Positions 44,454 through 52,172 of a stretch of 64,000 nt of DNA are shown here, one piece after another (the stretch's first letter is position 1; each line of letters starts with the position of its first letter). Under the pieces are notes generated by a model, which worked only from the letters and a program-made list of their open reading frames with translations, made no database searches and had not been told where the DNA came from. Position numbers and translations under genes: made by a program. This DNA comes from Pacificispira sp965223125 (GTDB lineage: Bacteria; Pseudomonadota; Alphaproteobacteria; UBA8366; Aestuariispiraceae), in contig OZ244984.1 of assembly GCA_965223125.1 (NCBI GenBank), positions 3,720,001 to 3,784,000 of the forward strand, in the 5' to 3' direction.

Positions 44454-45322
44454 GCCGCGCGTTCCTGTTGTCTGTCCCAAGCCCTGGTCAAGGCACGCCG
44501 TATCATCACCTCCGACAGATGGCCGCGATACTGGCTCGAATAAACACTGTCTTCCATTGCCTCGATGGACTGGGCGATGCGGGCGGCGGCATCGAATACA
44601 TCCCGTCCGGGTTCTTGCCCAATCAGAGCATATTCCGCTTCCGTCAGGCGCATTGGTGCCGCACCAACGCCCCCCAGCACGATGGCAGCCCGTTCGATCA
44701 CACCCGAAGCCGACAGGCTGAACAAACATCCGGCGGCAACGATGGCGAAATCCCCATGTCGACGACTGAATTCAACAAAGGCGTAGTAGCTATCCTGTTT
44801 CCAGGGATCGAACTCTATGCGCGTCAAAATCTCGTCAGGCTCCAGGGCTGGCGTCATGTAAAAGGCCGGAAACTCCGCCATAGGCAGTGACCGTTCCCCT
44901 GATGCTGACCGCACGAACAATGTCGCATCATACAGCATGGCCAGGGCGGGCAGTTCCGCAGCGGGGTCCAGATGACACAGGCTGCCCCCAATGGTGCCCC
45001 GGTTGCGGGTCTGGATATGCCCGACCTGCAACAGGGCCTCATGAAAGATCGGTGCCTTATGCAGCAACAGGGTATCCCGTTCCAAAACCCTTTGACGGGT
45101 CATCGCCCCGATGGAAATGCGGCCATCCTGCATCGATATGCCTGCCAGTTCGGAAATGCCGTTAACATCGATCAGATGATCCGGCATCGCATATCGAAGA
45201 TTGAGCATCGACATAAGACTCTGACCCCCTGCGAGGATCTTCGCATTATCCAGGCTGGCAAGAAGGTCCAGAGCTTCCTGCAAGGACTCCGGGGCAGAAT
45301 ATGCAAACGGACTTGCTTTCAT
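44450..45322 (-). CDS. Molybdenum hydroxylase FAD subunit (CoxM-like)
   Basis: 290 residues. The FAD-binding motifs AGGQSLMSMLNLRYAMPDHLIDV and TRNRGTIGGSLCHLDPAAELPA are complete, followed by the CO-dehydrogenase flavoprotein C-terminal domain (YRGHLSEVMIRRALTRAW). It passes electrons onward to a cellular acceptor. Coupled to the small subunit downstream; separated by 50 bp from the cupin gene upstream. Confidence 0.94.
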   Translation of the reverse strand: MKASPFAYSAPESLQEALDLLASLDNAKILAGGQSLMSMLNLRYAMPDHLIDVNGISELAGISMQDGRISIGAMTRQRVLERDTLLLHKAPIFHEALLQVGHIQTRNRGTIGGSLCHLDPAAELPALAMLYDATLFVRSASGERSLPMAEFPAFYMTPALEPDEILTRIEFDPWKQDSYYAFVEFSRRHGDFAIVAAGCLFSLSASGVIERAAIVLGGVGAAPMRLTEAEYALIGQEPGRDVFDAAARIAQSIEAMEDSVYSSQYRGHLSEVMIRRALTRAWDRQQERAA

Positions 45323-45372
45323 TGAATATTCCCTGAAAAAAACACCCTGGAACCGATTTGTATTTCCAGCGC

Positions 45373-45906
45373 TTACTGATCTTCATTCAAGTGATTGCTG
45401 CGGCGCTGAAACAGCGAGTCGTCGGAATAGCCCATCGTTTCTGGCTGACCACGTCCCAGCATGACCTGAAAATAAACCGGCTCCAAGCTGTCGTTCACAT
45501 ATCCATGAATGACACCGGGGGGGCAGGAAATACATTCCCACGGACCCAGGCGCTGTGACAGACGATTTCCGGCTTCATCTTCCACAAACACGGTCAGCAT
45601 TCCCTGCAAGACGAAGAAAACTTCTTCGACTTCATGGGTGTGAGGTGCATTCCCCTGCCCCGGCTCGACGAACATGATCGACAGGGTAAAACCGCGTGCG
45701 GGAATAAAATCCGTGCCGCCATGCTTTCCAGAACCACCTGCCCCGATGAACCGGTGCTGCGCCCGCTTGTATCCTTCGACTTTGGCATCCTCAAAGGCGT
45801 TCCAGTCCGCCTTGCGATCCTTATAACGTGCGACGAACGTGTCCATGATTTCTTCCAGAGGGACGCCTTCCAACTCCTGTGGTCGCGGGTGACGGGCAAT
45901 AGCCAT
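45373..45906 (-). CDS. Single-domain cupin protein
   Basis: 177 residues. The cupin core has motif 1 GNAPHTHEVEEVFFVLQGMLTVF and motif 2 PPGVIHGYVND; two His and a Glu from motif 1 and one His from motif 2 can bind a metal. The 60-residue N-terminal extension (EEIMDTFVARYKDRKADWNAF) is helical and not recognised. It could be a dioxygenase, isomerase or a small-molecule-binding protein; the function is not decided. AGGAGAG precedes the ATG. Within the TetR-controlled operon. Confidence 0.82.
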   Translation of the reverse strand: MAIARHPRPQELEGVPLEEIMDTFVARYKDRKADWNAFEDAKVEGYKRAQHRFIGAGGSGKHGGTDFIPARGFTLSIMFVEPGQGNAPHTHEVEEVFFVLQGMLTVFVEDEAGNRLSQRLGPWECISCPPGVIHGYVNDSLEPVYFQVMLGRGQPETMGYSDDSLFQRRSNHLNEDQ

Positions 45907-45919
45907 GTTTCTCTCCTTT

Positions 45920-47374
45920 TTATTGGTTGTTTGTCTGGGTTGGTGAGGTCAACAGAAAGCGGACATCCGCATTGGTACGGGGATCAACCCCCGCCCGCAT
46001 TGTCCCTGTTGTCTTCATGATCTGAATGATCTGCAGGGCTGATCGATGACCATGGGGTTCGATGGATTTCTGGGTCTCATCCCGTTGTTCATGATTGGAT
46101 TCCCAGATGACATCCCCCGTGGGAGACAGCCCCCATTTCGGTGCATCAATTGCAGATTGCGGCTCAATCCCCCGCATCAGAGCGTGAGTCACCTGCATGT
46201 TCCAGACGGCTTGATTGACGCCCCCCGGTGTCCCGCCCCAGAATTCAGAGTCCAGAGTGTCCAGAAACCATGCATTCAGAGTGGTCGCTGGAATGGACAG
46301 GGAATTCGGGGCGTTCCAATGCCCCGGATCGACCCCCTGGGCAAATCCACGCCCCGGCCTGTTATTGAGAATCAGATCATAGTCTGACACGACGATGCCC
46401 GCCCCATAGCGCGGAAAGGAATTGGAATGGACGAGAACAACGCGATTGCCTAAAGAATCCGCTGCGGTAACAACGGACGTACCGCCCGTCGCACCGGCAC
46501 CGAATGATTCCTGTGCCTGCAACAGTGCCCGGGTTTCAGGCATGCCCGACAATGTGTTTCTCAATGCCTGGGCATGCACGACGCCATGGGTTGGATGGGG
46601 GGTTGTATAGAGGATATCCGTATCATTCAGCATCATGCCATCACATGGCATATCAGTGGCTACGGCGCGGATCATATCGTCCCGCTGCAACACACCATCT
46701 AGGCCATTGACATGCGACAGGATCTTTTCACCGATCCCGCCATGGAACAGCCTGCCCCGGTCCTGACCGAAAGCCTCCAGCAGTCTGGCCAGACCCGGCA
46801 GGCGCAAAACCGCACCGATCTCCGGCAGCTTGCCATCCGGCAGGTACGGGATGTCGCCATTCCATTTCCGCAGCAAACTCTCGGATTCTTCCGTCAGACG
46901 AACGGCAACCGGTGTCCATCTGACACCATCCCGCGCCATTTCTATCGCAGGATCAAGTAATGTCTGAAGCGGCAGGTCGCCATAATCGGCCAGACGGGCA
47001 TAGCCCTCCGGCGCACCGGCACCACCTACGGATCGGGGACCTGTCGCCGTCAGGGATACCCCTTGAGACAAGGCAAGCGGCCCCCTGCCAATCGCCAGCA
47101 TCGCCCTAACAGGTGCCCCTGGCCGCTTGTACAAAGCAACGACATCACCTGCCAGGCCGCATTTCATGGGCAGCCAAACGGTTTCCGCAAAGGCAGCCGC
47201 CAAGGCGGCGTCAAAGGCATTTCCGCCCTTTTTGAACATCGACAGGCCGACCTCTGCCGCTTCCGATACAGCAGCCGTGACGACAGCCGGGCCATCGTCC
47301 CGGACAAAAGAGTCTGCCGATTTCTGTTCATCGGAATGCATGTCAGGTCCGTCCGATCCTTTTTGTCCGGTCAC
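45920..47374 (-). CDS. Gamma-glutamyltransferase-family protein (cytoplasmic form)
   Basis: 484 residues of the Ntn-hydrolase GGT family. Large-subunit features are AAVSEAAEVGLSMFKKGGNAFDAALAAAFAETV and GAGAPEGYARLADYGDLPLQTLLDPAIEMARDG. The small subunit would begin near residue 296-300 (ATGGTSVVTAADSLGNRVVL), where a Thr is the presumed nucleophile, though the usual TTHxS context is altered. No signal peptide is seen, unlike classical periplasmic GGT. The start is GTG at 47374 overlapping the dehydrogenase stop by 4 bp; an ATG at 47341 is the alternative. It may cleave a gamma-glutamyl or other amide in the pathway. Confidence 0.82.
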   Translation of the reverse strand: MTGQKGSDGPDMHSDEQKSADSFVRDDGPAVVTAAVSEAAEVGLSMFKKGGNAFDAALAAAFAETVWLPMKCGLAGDVVALYKRPGAPVRAMLAIGRGPLALSQGVSLTATGPRSVGGAGAPEGYARLADYGDLPLQTLLDPAIEMARDGVRWTPVAVRLTEESESLLRKWNGDIPYLPDGKLPEIGAVLRLPGLARLLEAFGQDRGRLFHGGIGEKILSHVNGLDGVLQRDDMIRAVATDMPCDGMMLNDTDILYTTPHPTHGVVHAQALRNTLSGMPETRALLQAQESFGAGATGGTSVVTAADSLGNRVVLVHSNSFPRYGAGIVVSDYDLILNNRPGRGFAQGVDPGHWNAPNSLSIPATTLNAWFLDTLDSEFWGGTPGGVNQAVWNMQVTHALMRGIEPQSAIDAPKWGLSPTGDVIWESNHEQRDETQKSIEPHGHRSALQIIQIMKTTGTMRAGVDPRTNADVRFLLTSPTQTNNQ

Positions 47375-48828
47375 TTCTGTGACGGCAGGCGAATACCGAG
47401 GAATTTCAAAGTCGTCATTTCCTCCATGGCATATTTGACGCCTTCGCGACCGGAACCACTCTTGCCAAAACCGCCGAAAGGATAGTTGTCCAGACGGAAG
47501 CGGCTTGCCTCATTGATCCAGACAGATCCGGCCTGAACCTCGCGCCCAACTTTGAAAGCCGCATCCAGACTGGTGGTGAAGCAGGATGCCTGAAGCCCAA
47601 ACTCACAGTCATTTGCCAGACGAATCGCATTCTCAACACCGTCAGCCTGCATCAGCACCGCCACGGGACCGAATATCTCCTCCTGCACGACACGGCAGGT
47701 GGTGGGAACATCTTCGATCAGGGTTGGATGAATGAGGCAGCCTCGACGGTCGGGATTTGTCAGCAACCGCCCTCCCGCAGCAATCGACTCATTGATCATG
47801 CCTTCTATTCGTTCCGCCGATCGCGCGTGAACCACGGGCCCCAGATCCGTATCAGCCCTGGCCGGATCCCCCGCTTTCAGCTTTGATACCCGCTCCAACA
47901 GCGCCTCCACGAATTCCCCGTAGACCGCCCGATCAACAATAATGCGCTGTGTGGAAATGCATTGCTGACCGCTTGCTTCAAAGGCCGAGGGCGCAATGCG
48001 CGTCGCAGCGTCCTCAATGTCAGCATCCGCACACACGATATTGGCTGAATTCCCCCCCAGTTCCCCCAGAAACGGCTTCGCTCCTCCGGCCTTTGCCAGC
48101 GCCTCGCCTGCGGCAGTCCCTCCAGTCAGGGTCACGACGGAAATGTCGGGATGGGCCGCAAGGGCCAGAGCCTCCTGCGCATCACCCAGGACAACCTGAA
48201 ACAGACCTTTCGGCAGGCCCGCTTGTGCAAACAGGGCCGAGATCCGTAGGGCCACGGCAGCCCCTTCAGGTGAGGGTTTCACGATAATGGCATTTCCGGT
48301 CGCCAGGGCCGGCGCTACTTTCTGCACGAGCAGATTTGCCGGAGCATTGAAGGGTGTCACCCCCAGCACGACGCCATAGGGAACGCGATCTGCATAACCG
48401 ATACGACCCGCACCGGCCGCACTGGAATCCAGTGGGACCATCTCCCCAGCCATCTCATGGACATGACGGGCACAGGCCCGCACAAATGCGGCACTGCGCC
48501 CGACTTCAAATCTTGACGCCTTTACCGGCTTTCCAATCATCCGCACCATCATGTCGGACAGAACGTCCAGATCAGCCTCGATTAGGGCGGCAGCGGCTTC
48601 CAGCCATTGCGACCGTTGCAGGCGTGTCGCATACCGATGTTTCTGGAATGCTGCCCTGGCAGCAGCGACAGCATGATCAATCCGATCCGTACCCACACAA
48701 TGCAGTCGTGCCACGGCATCACCGGTCCATGGATTGATGATGTCGATGACCCTTTCCCAGGTATCAGGTGCGGAATTATCCGCATCAATATGGGAATGGA
48801 ACGTCTCAATCGATGCGCCGCTTGACAT
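47371..48828 (-). CDS. Aldehyde dehydrogenase (second in the locus)
   Basis: 485 residues; ATG at 48828 with AGAGGG 7 nt upstream. Catalytic Cys290 (FEASGQQCISTQRIIV) and Glu256 (FLGELGGNSANIV), cofactor segment GVTPFNAPANLLVQKVAPALATGNAIIVKPSPE, C-terminal DNYPFGGFGKSGSGREGVKYAMEEMT. It resembles succinate-semialdehyde / lactaldehyde-type dehydrogenases more than the first one at 39287. First gene of a six-gene minus-strand operon, with operator site C 39 bp upstream. Confidence 0.93.
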   Translation of the reverse strand: MSSGASIETFHSHIDADNSAPDTWERVIDIINPWTGDAVARLHCVGTDRIDHAVAAARAAFQKHRYATRLQRSQWLEAAAALIEADLDVLSDMMVRMIGKPVKASRFEVGRSAAFVRACARHVHEMAGEMVPLDSSAAGAGRIGYADRVPYGVVLGVTPFNAPANLLVQKVAPALATGNAIIVKPSPEGAAVALRISALFAQAGLPKGLFQVVLGDAQEALALAAHPDISVVTLTGGTAAGEALAKAGGAKPFLGELGGNSANIVCADADIEDAATRIAPSAFEASGQQCISTQRIIVDRAVYGEFVEALLERVSKLKAGDPARADTDLGPVVHARSAERIEGMINESIAAGGRLLTNPDRRGCLIHPTLIEDVPTTCRVVQEEIFGPVAVLMQADGVENAIRLANDCEFGLQASCFTTSLDAAFKVGREVQAGSVWINEASRFRLDNYPFGGFGKSGSGREGVKYAMEEMTTLKFLGIRLPSQK

Positions 48829-48866
48829 TATCAACCCTCTTTCAGCGATAAAATCACATTGCATAA

Positions 48867-48884
48867 TAACTAACTAGTTAGATA
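48867..48884. promoter_or_regulatory. TetR-regulon operator candidate, site C
   Basis: TAACTAACTAGTTAGATA, 17 of 18 positions identical to the self-complementary consensus, between the aldehyde dehydrogenase operon and the divergent TetR gene. It is 39 bp from the dehydrogenase start and about 220 bp from the TetR start, so autoregulation is possible but less certain. Confidence 0.75.
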
Positions 48885-49103
48885 ATATGTGTCAACGGCA
48901 CGGCTGCCAAGCCTTGATATCATGACGGGAGGCAAGAAATGCTGTCAGTTGTATTTGAAGTATGATCGCGGTAAAACAGGCCTCATTCAGAAAGCATCTA
49001 GATCATATAATCCATTGCAATCGGGCATGTTTTGATATCCACAATGCTCACGTTATCGCTGAGATGGACCAGTCAAGAAAACATTGTTTATTGGGGAGTT
49101 CTT

Positions 49104-49751
49104 ATGACAAAGGCCCTGAAGAAGGCAAATCCCGAACTAAAGCGTGACTCGGCGGCATCTCAAGAACGGATCCTGGTTGCCGCGACCAAAGAATTTGCGG
49201 AAAAAGGATATGATGGCGCGCGCGTGGATGCCATCGCACTGTCGTCGAAACTGAACAAGAATGCGCTGTATCACTATTTTGGCAGTAAGGAAAAATTGTT
49301 CATCGCGGTGCTGGAACGCGCTTATGCCACAATTCGCAATCGGCAGAGCGACCTGAGCATCCGGGGTATGGACCCGGAGGAAGGAATGCGTCGGCTGGTT
49401 GAATTCACGGCGAATATCTGGGTCGAAATGCCGGAATTCAATCGTCTGCTGGCAAGCGAGAACCTGCATGAAGCAAAACATGTAAAACAGTCCAAGAAAA
49501 TCCCGGACATGTACAATCCGCTGCTGGATACGATCAAGGAAATCCTGAAAAAGGGGGCTGCAACCGGAAAGTTTCGGGACAATATTGATCCCACGGATCT
49601 TTATATCTCGATCACCGCATTGTCCGCCTACTACATTTCCCACCGATACACATTCGAAGCGATATTCAATCAGGGTCTCATGAAGCCCGCCCGCCTCAAA
49701 CAGCGTATCGACCATGCATCGGATATGATTATTCGATACCTGGAGAAGTAA
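49104..49751 (+). CDS. TetR/AcrR-family transcriptional regulator
   Basis: 215 residues from the ATG at 49104 (GGGGAG 6 nt upstream). The HTH is clear: RILVAATKEFAEKGYDGARVDAIALSSKLNKNALYHYFGSKEKLFIAVLERAY. The rest is a helical ligand-binding domain with the TetR_C-type EFTANIWVEMPEFNRLLASENLHEAKHV segment, similar to the RutR/YcfQ-like branch. It is the only regulator in the catabolic locus and probably binds the three 18-bp palindromes. The aspartate-dehydrogenase-like gene follows by 19 bp on the same strand. Confidence 0.9.
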   Translation: MTKALKKANPELKRDSAASQERILVAATKEFAEKGYDGARVDAIALSSKLNKNALYHYFGSKEKLFIAVLERAYATIRNRQSDLSIRGMDPEEGMRRLVEFTANIWVEMPEFNRLLASENLHEAKHVKQSKKIPDMYNPLLDTIKEILKKGAATGKFRDNIDPTDLYISITALSAYYISHRYTFEAIFNQGLMKPARLKQRIDHASDMIIRYLEK

Positions 49752-49770
49752 GATTCAAGGATAAAGCCCT

Positions 49771-50571
49771 ATGCTTTCCATCGTGTTCATCGGGTATGGC
49801 CCGATAGCGTCCTATGTGCGCGACAATCTGCCCGCAGAAGCGGAAGTGAGGATTACCGCCATCCTGTGCCGCCCCGGACGAGAAGACGCGGCGCGTGCTT
49901 TTGCCGGTCCCGATGTCCTTGTGGCAACAAATGTCGCAGATCTTCCTGCAGACAGCCTCGACCTCGCTGTAGATTGCGCTGGTCATGCCGGGTTATCCGG
50001 CCACGGAGTCGCCCTGCTGGAAGCCGGGGTTAAAGTCATCTCTCTTTCCGTTGGGGCCCTGGCGGACCCTATTCTGGCAAAGCGGCTGGAACTCGCCGCG
50101 ATGAAGGGGAAGACCCAGTTGGAAATGGCGGCTGGTGCCATCGGCGGCATCGATGCGCTATCGGCGGCCAGAATGGGCGGACTGTCCCAGGTGCGTTATG
50201 TGGCGCGCAAACCACCGGTCGGCTGGAAAGGAACTCCGGCAGAAGACGTCATGGACCTGACAGATGTGAGGGAACCGACAGAGCATTTCAGAGGCAGCGC
50301 CCGGGAAGCCGCATTGCGCTTTCCCAAAAACGCGAATGTTGCGGCCATGGTCGCTCTGGCCGGTCTGGGGTTGGATGCGACGGAAGTGGTCCTGATCGCC
50401 GATCCGACCGCGACGGGAAACCATCACGCCATAGAGGCAAGCGGTGCCTTCGGGCAGATATCGGTCCAGCTTGAAGGCAAGACTCTCCCCGACAACCCGA
50501 AATCATCGGCTCTGGCTGCGATGAGCATGATCAGATCCATCTTGCGCCAGACTGCGCCTGTTGTAATCTGA
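49771..50571 (+). CDS. nadX: L-aspartate dehydrogenase-like protein (NadX family)
   Basis: 266 residues. The N-terminal Rossmann domain starts LSIVFIGYGPIASYV and includes ILCRPGRE and VDCAGHAGLSGHGVALLEAGVKVISLSVGALAD; the C-terminal domain has AAGAIGGIDALSAARMGGLSQVRYVARKPP, RFPKNANVAAMVALAGLGLDATEVVLIADP and NPKSSALAAMSMI, all of the aspartate dehydrogenase family. In NAD synthesis the enzyme yields iminoaspartate, but here it lies beside a catabolic regulator and no nadA/nadC, so it more likely (de)aminates a pathway intermediate. Confidence 0.88.
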   Translation: MLSIVFIGYGPIASYVRDNLPAEAEVRITAILCRPGREDAARAFAGPDVLVATNVADLPADSLDLAVDCAGHAGLSGHGVALLEAGVKVISLSVGALADPILAKRLELAAMKGKTQLEMAAGAIGGIDALSAARMGGLSQVRYVARKPPVGWKGTPAEDVMDLTDVREPTEHFRGSAREAALRFPKNANVAAMVALAGLGLDATEVVLIADPTATGNHHAIEASGAFGQISVQLEGKTLPDNPKSSALAAMSMIRSILRQTAPVVI

Positions 50572-50574
50572 CCG

Positions 50575-51305
50575 CTATCCGGATGTTATCTCCGCTGCAT
50601 AAATAGTCAGATTGCTACCTCCAGAAAGTATTACGGCTACACCCTCCCCGCCCTTCGCGTCCGTTTCCACCGGCAGCGCCCTGTCCACCGCGGCGAGGAG
50701 TGCCGAGCGCTCCTTCCCGTCGATATCCATGCCTCGATTTCGGCCTGCGCCGCACGCCGCAGCCCGGCGCGGCCCTGGGGCGTCGCCAGCGCATTCTCCA
50801 TCTCCAGCCGCATCCCGAGGGGAAGGCGGCCCCAACCGGGCATGTCCCACAGACCCGGCAGGGCGGGTTCCATCGCCTGCCAGACCGCGACCGGAATATG
50901 CGACGGGCGCTTCGCCATCCAGTCGTCGAGACGGCTCTTTTCGGCCTCGGTCTTCGGCAGTTGAACGAAGGCAATGGAGCTCCGCCCCGCCACGGTTCGA
51001 GCATTGTCATCCGTCACGGGATCGACGAGCCCCAGCCCATCGGCCATGCCCAGCACGTCCCCGACGGTCAGATGCGGGCGGTCGGGGATCTCAACGGATG
51101 CGGCGTCCAGCGTGGTATCCGGTGCGGTATCCAGTGTGGGGGGCGCATCGGATGGTCCAAGTGTCTGCCCACGCAGATAGCTGACCAGATTTTCCTCCAG
51201 CCGCGATCCGTAGGGGCCGTTGTATCCGGCAGAAAGGCCAGTACGCGCCTGGCTGGTACGAGCAGAACCGGAAGAACGGGAGGTGTGAAACAGATGATTG
51301 ATCAT
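50575..51305 (-). pseudogene. Hypothetical gene with probable frameshift near 50728
   Basis: From the ATG at 51305 (AAGGA upstream) a frame of 222 residues runs to 50637. Its last 28 residues (after AEIEAW) turn Arg-rich and atypical. In another frame from about 50730 the sequence continues DIDGKERSALLAAVDRALPVETD... to a stop at 50575, which looks like genuine protein. The natural product was therefore probably about 240 residues with an indel near 50728, or the end is encoded by an overlapping small gene. No family is recognised; the start is Ser/Arg/Gly-rich. Confidence 0.5.
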
Positions 51306-51752
51306 GCCATGATCCTTTATGATTTTGACACAGGGAGAGTGCGATTCGGTATGACCTCAGCGTATGATCTTTGTATGTTCTCAGTACCAACGGAACGCAT
51401 TTTTATGTCAAACGAAAAAGAACGAAATAAGTATTTATACTCAACGTTCTGCTCCCGACTGCGTATCTCTCCTCCAGAGGGGAAAACGTCTGAGACGGGA
51501 ACAGGATCAAAATCGAGCCTACCCAAGGCAGATCGGACAGCCATTTGCGATTCAGGGGAAATGATAACCAGGACGAAGCCGGGTTTAGCGAAATTCTGAG
51601 CAACAATTCGACTTAAGGAAGAATGGTACGCCATCCCAAAGGGATGCCGAACCAAAATCGGGGCGCAAATTCGACTTTAGGAGAAATGGTGAGCCGGCTC
51701 GAACTTTGTTCGAACCTAACATTTAATCAGAGGGCATCATTTTCGAAGAAAA
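51306..51752. other. AT-richer gap beside tRNA-Phe with decayed CCA-ended units
   Basis: About 450 bp without a convincing gene. Read from the tRNA 3' end, two further segments end in ACCA: one at 51687-51690 preceded by a GTTCGA-type T-arm-like stretch (hairpin at 51694-51714), one at 51624-51627. The 23 bp that follow each are 20/23 identical (51605-51627 and 51668-51690), spaced 63 bp. An open frame of 112 codons on the minus strand (51317-51655) contains a PGFVLVIISPESQMAVRSAL stretch but has no clear start signal and is not trusted. Confidence 0.5.
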
Positions 51753-51828
51753 TGGTGCCCGGGGACAGAATTGAACTGCCGACACTGCGATTTTCAATCG
51801 CATGCTCTACCAACTGAGCTACCCGGGC
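51753..51828 (-). tRNA. tRNA-Phe (GAA)
   Basis: 76 nt including an encoded CCA. The 7-bp acceptor stem GCCCGGG / CCCGGGC, D arm AGCTCAGTTGGTAGAGC, anticodon loop with GAA (complement at 51793-51795 on the plus strand) flanked by CGATT/AATCG, and T arm with GTTCAATTC are all intact. Discriminator base A. It lies 118 bp downstream of yacG on the same strand, an arrangement common in alphaproteobacteria. Confidence 0.97.
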
Positions 51829-51946
51829 ACACCAGACTTGAACCAGTCCATAACCAGCGAAGTGGGACAGTGTTTAGGAGAATTGGCGGGGTCTGACAAG
51901 TCTTCTTTCAGGGAAAATTCACACCACCACCGGCGCTGTAAACTTA

Positions 51947-52168
51947 CTAAATCCGGTCGTCCTCATCCGACTCCCTGGACCCCGCCGGAAGGTCGTTCGG
52001 GCCTTCATCGGTTTCGATGCGATAGACGCCGCCGAGCCAGCGGTTCAGGTCGACATCCTGACAGCGCCCGGAGCAGAAGGGCTTGCTGTCCTCCGCCGAG
52101 GGCTTGCCGCAGATCGGACATTTCTGCTTGTTGTGTTTGTCGATACGCGGGCGATCCGGGTCCATCAT
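51947..52168 (-). CDS. yacG: DNA gyrase inhibitor YacG (zinc-binding)
   Basis: 73 residues from the ATG at 52168 (or 52165, consecutive ATGs). The four-Cys Zn site CPICGKPSAEDSKPFCSGRC is followed by QDVDLNRWLGGVYRI, the core of YacG. The C-terminus is acidic. In E. coli YacG binds GyrB and blocks DNA binding. It starts 4 bp after the RNase E/G stop. Confidence 0.92.
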   Translation of the reverse strand: MMDPDRPRIDKHNKQKCPICGKPSAEDSKPFCSGRCQDVDLNRWLGGVYRIETDEGPNDLPAGSRESDEDDRI

Positions 52169-52172
52169 CGTC

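Noticed and set aside
51364..51564. Small plus-strand ORF in the low-GC gap
   Set aside because: No ribosome-binding site or recognisable composition.
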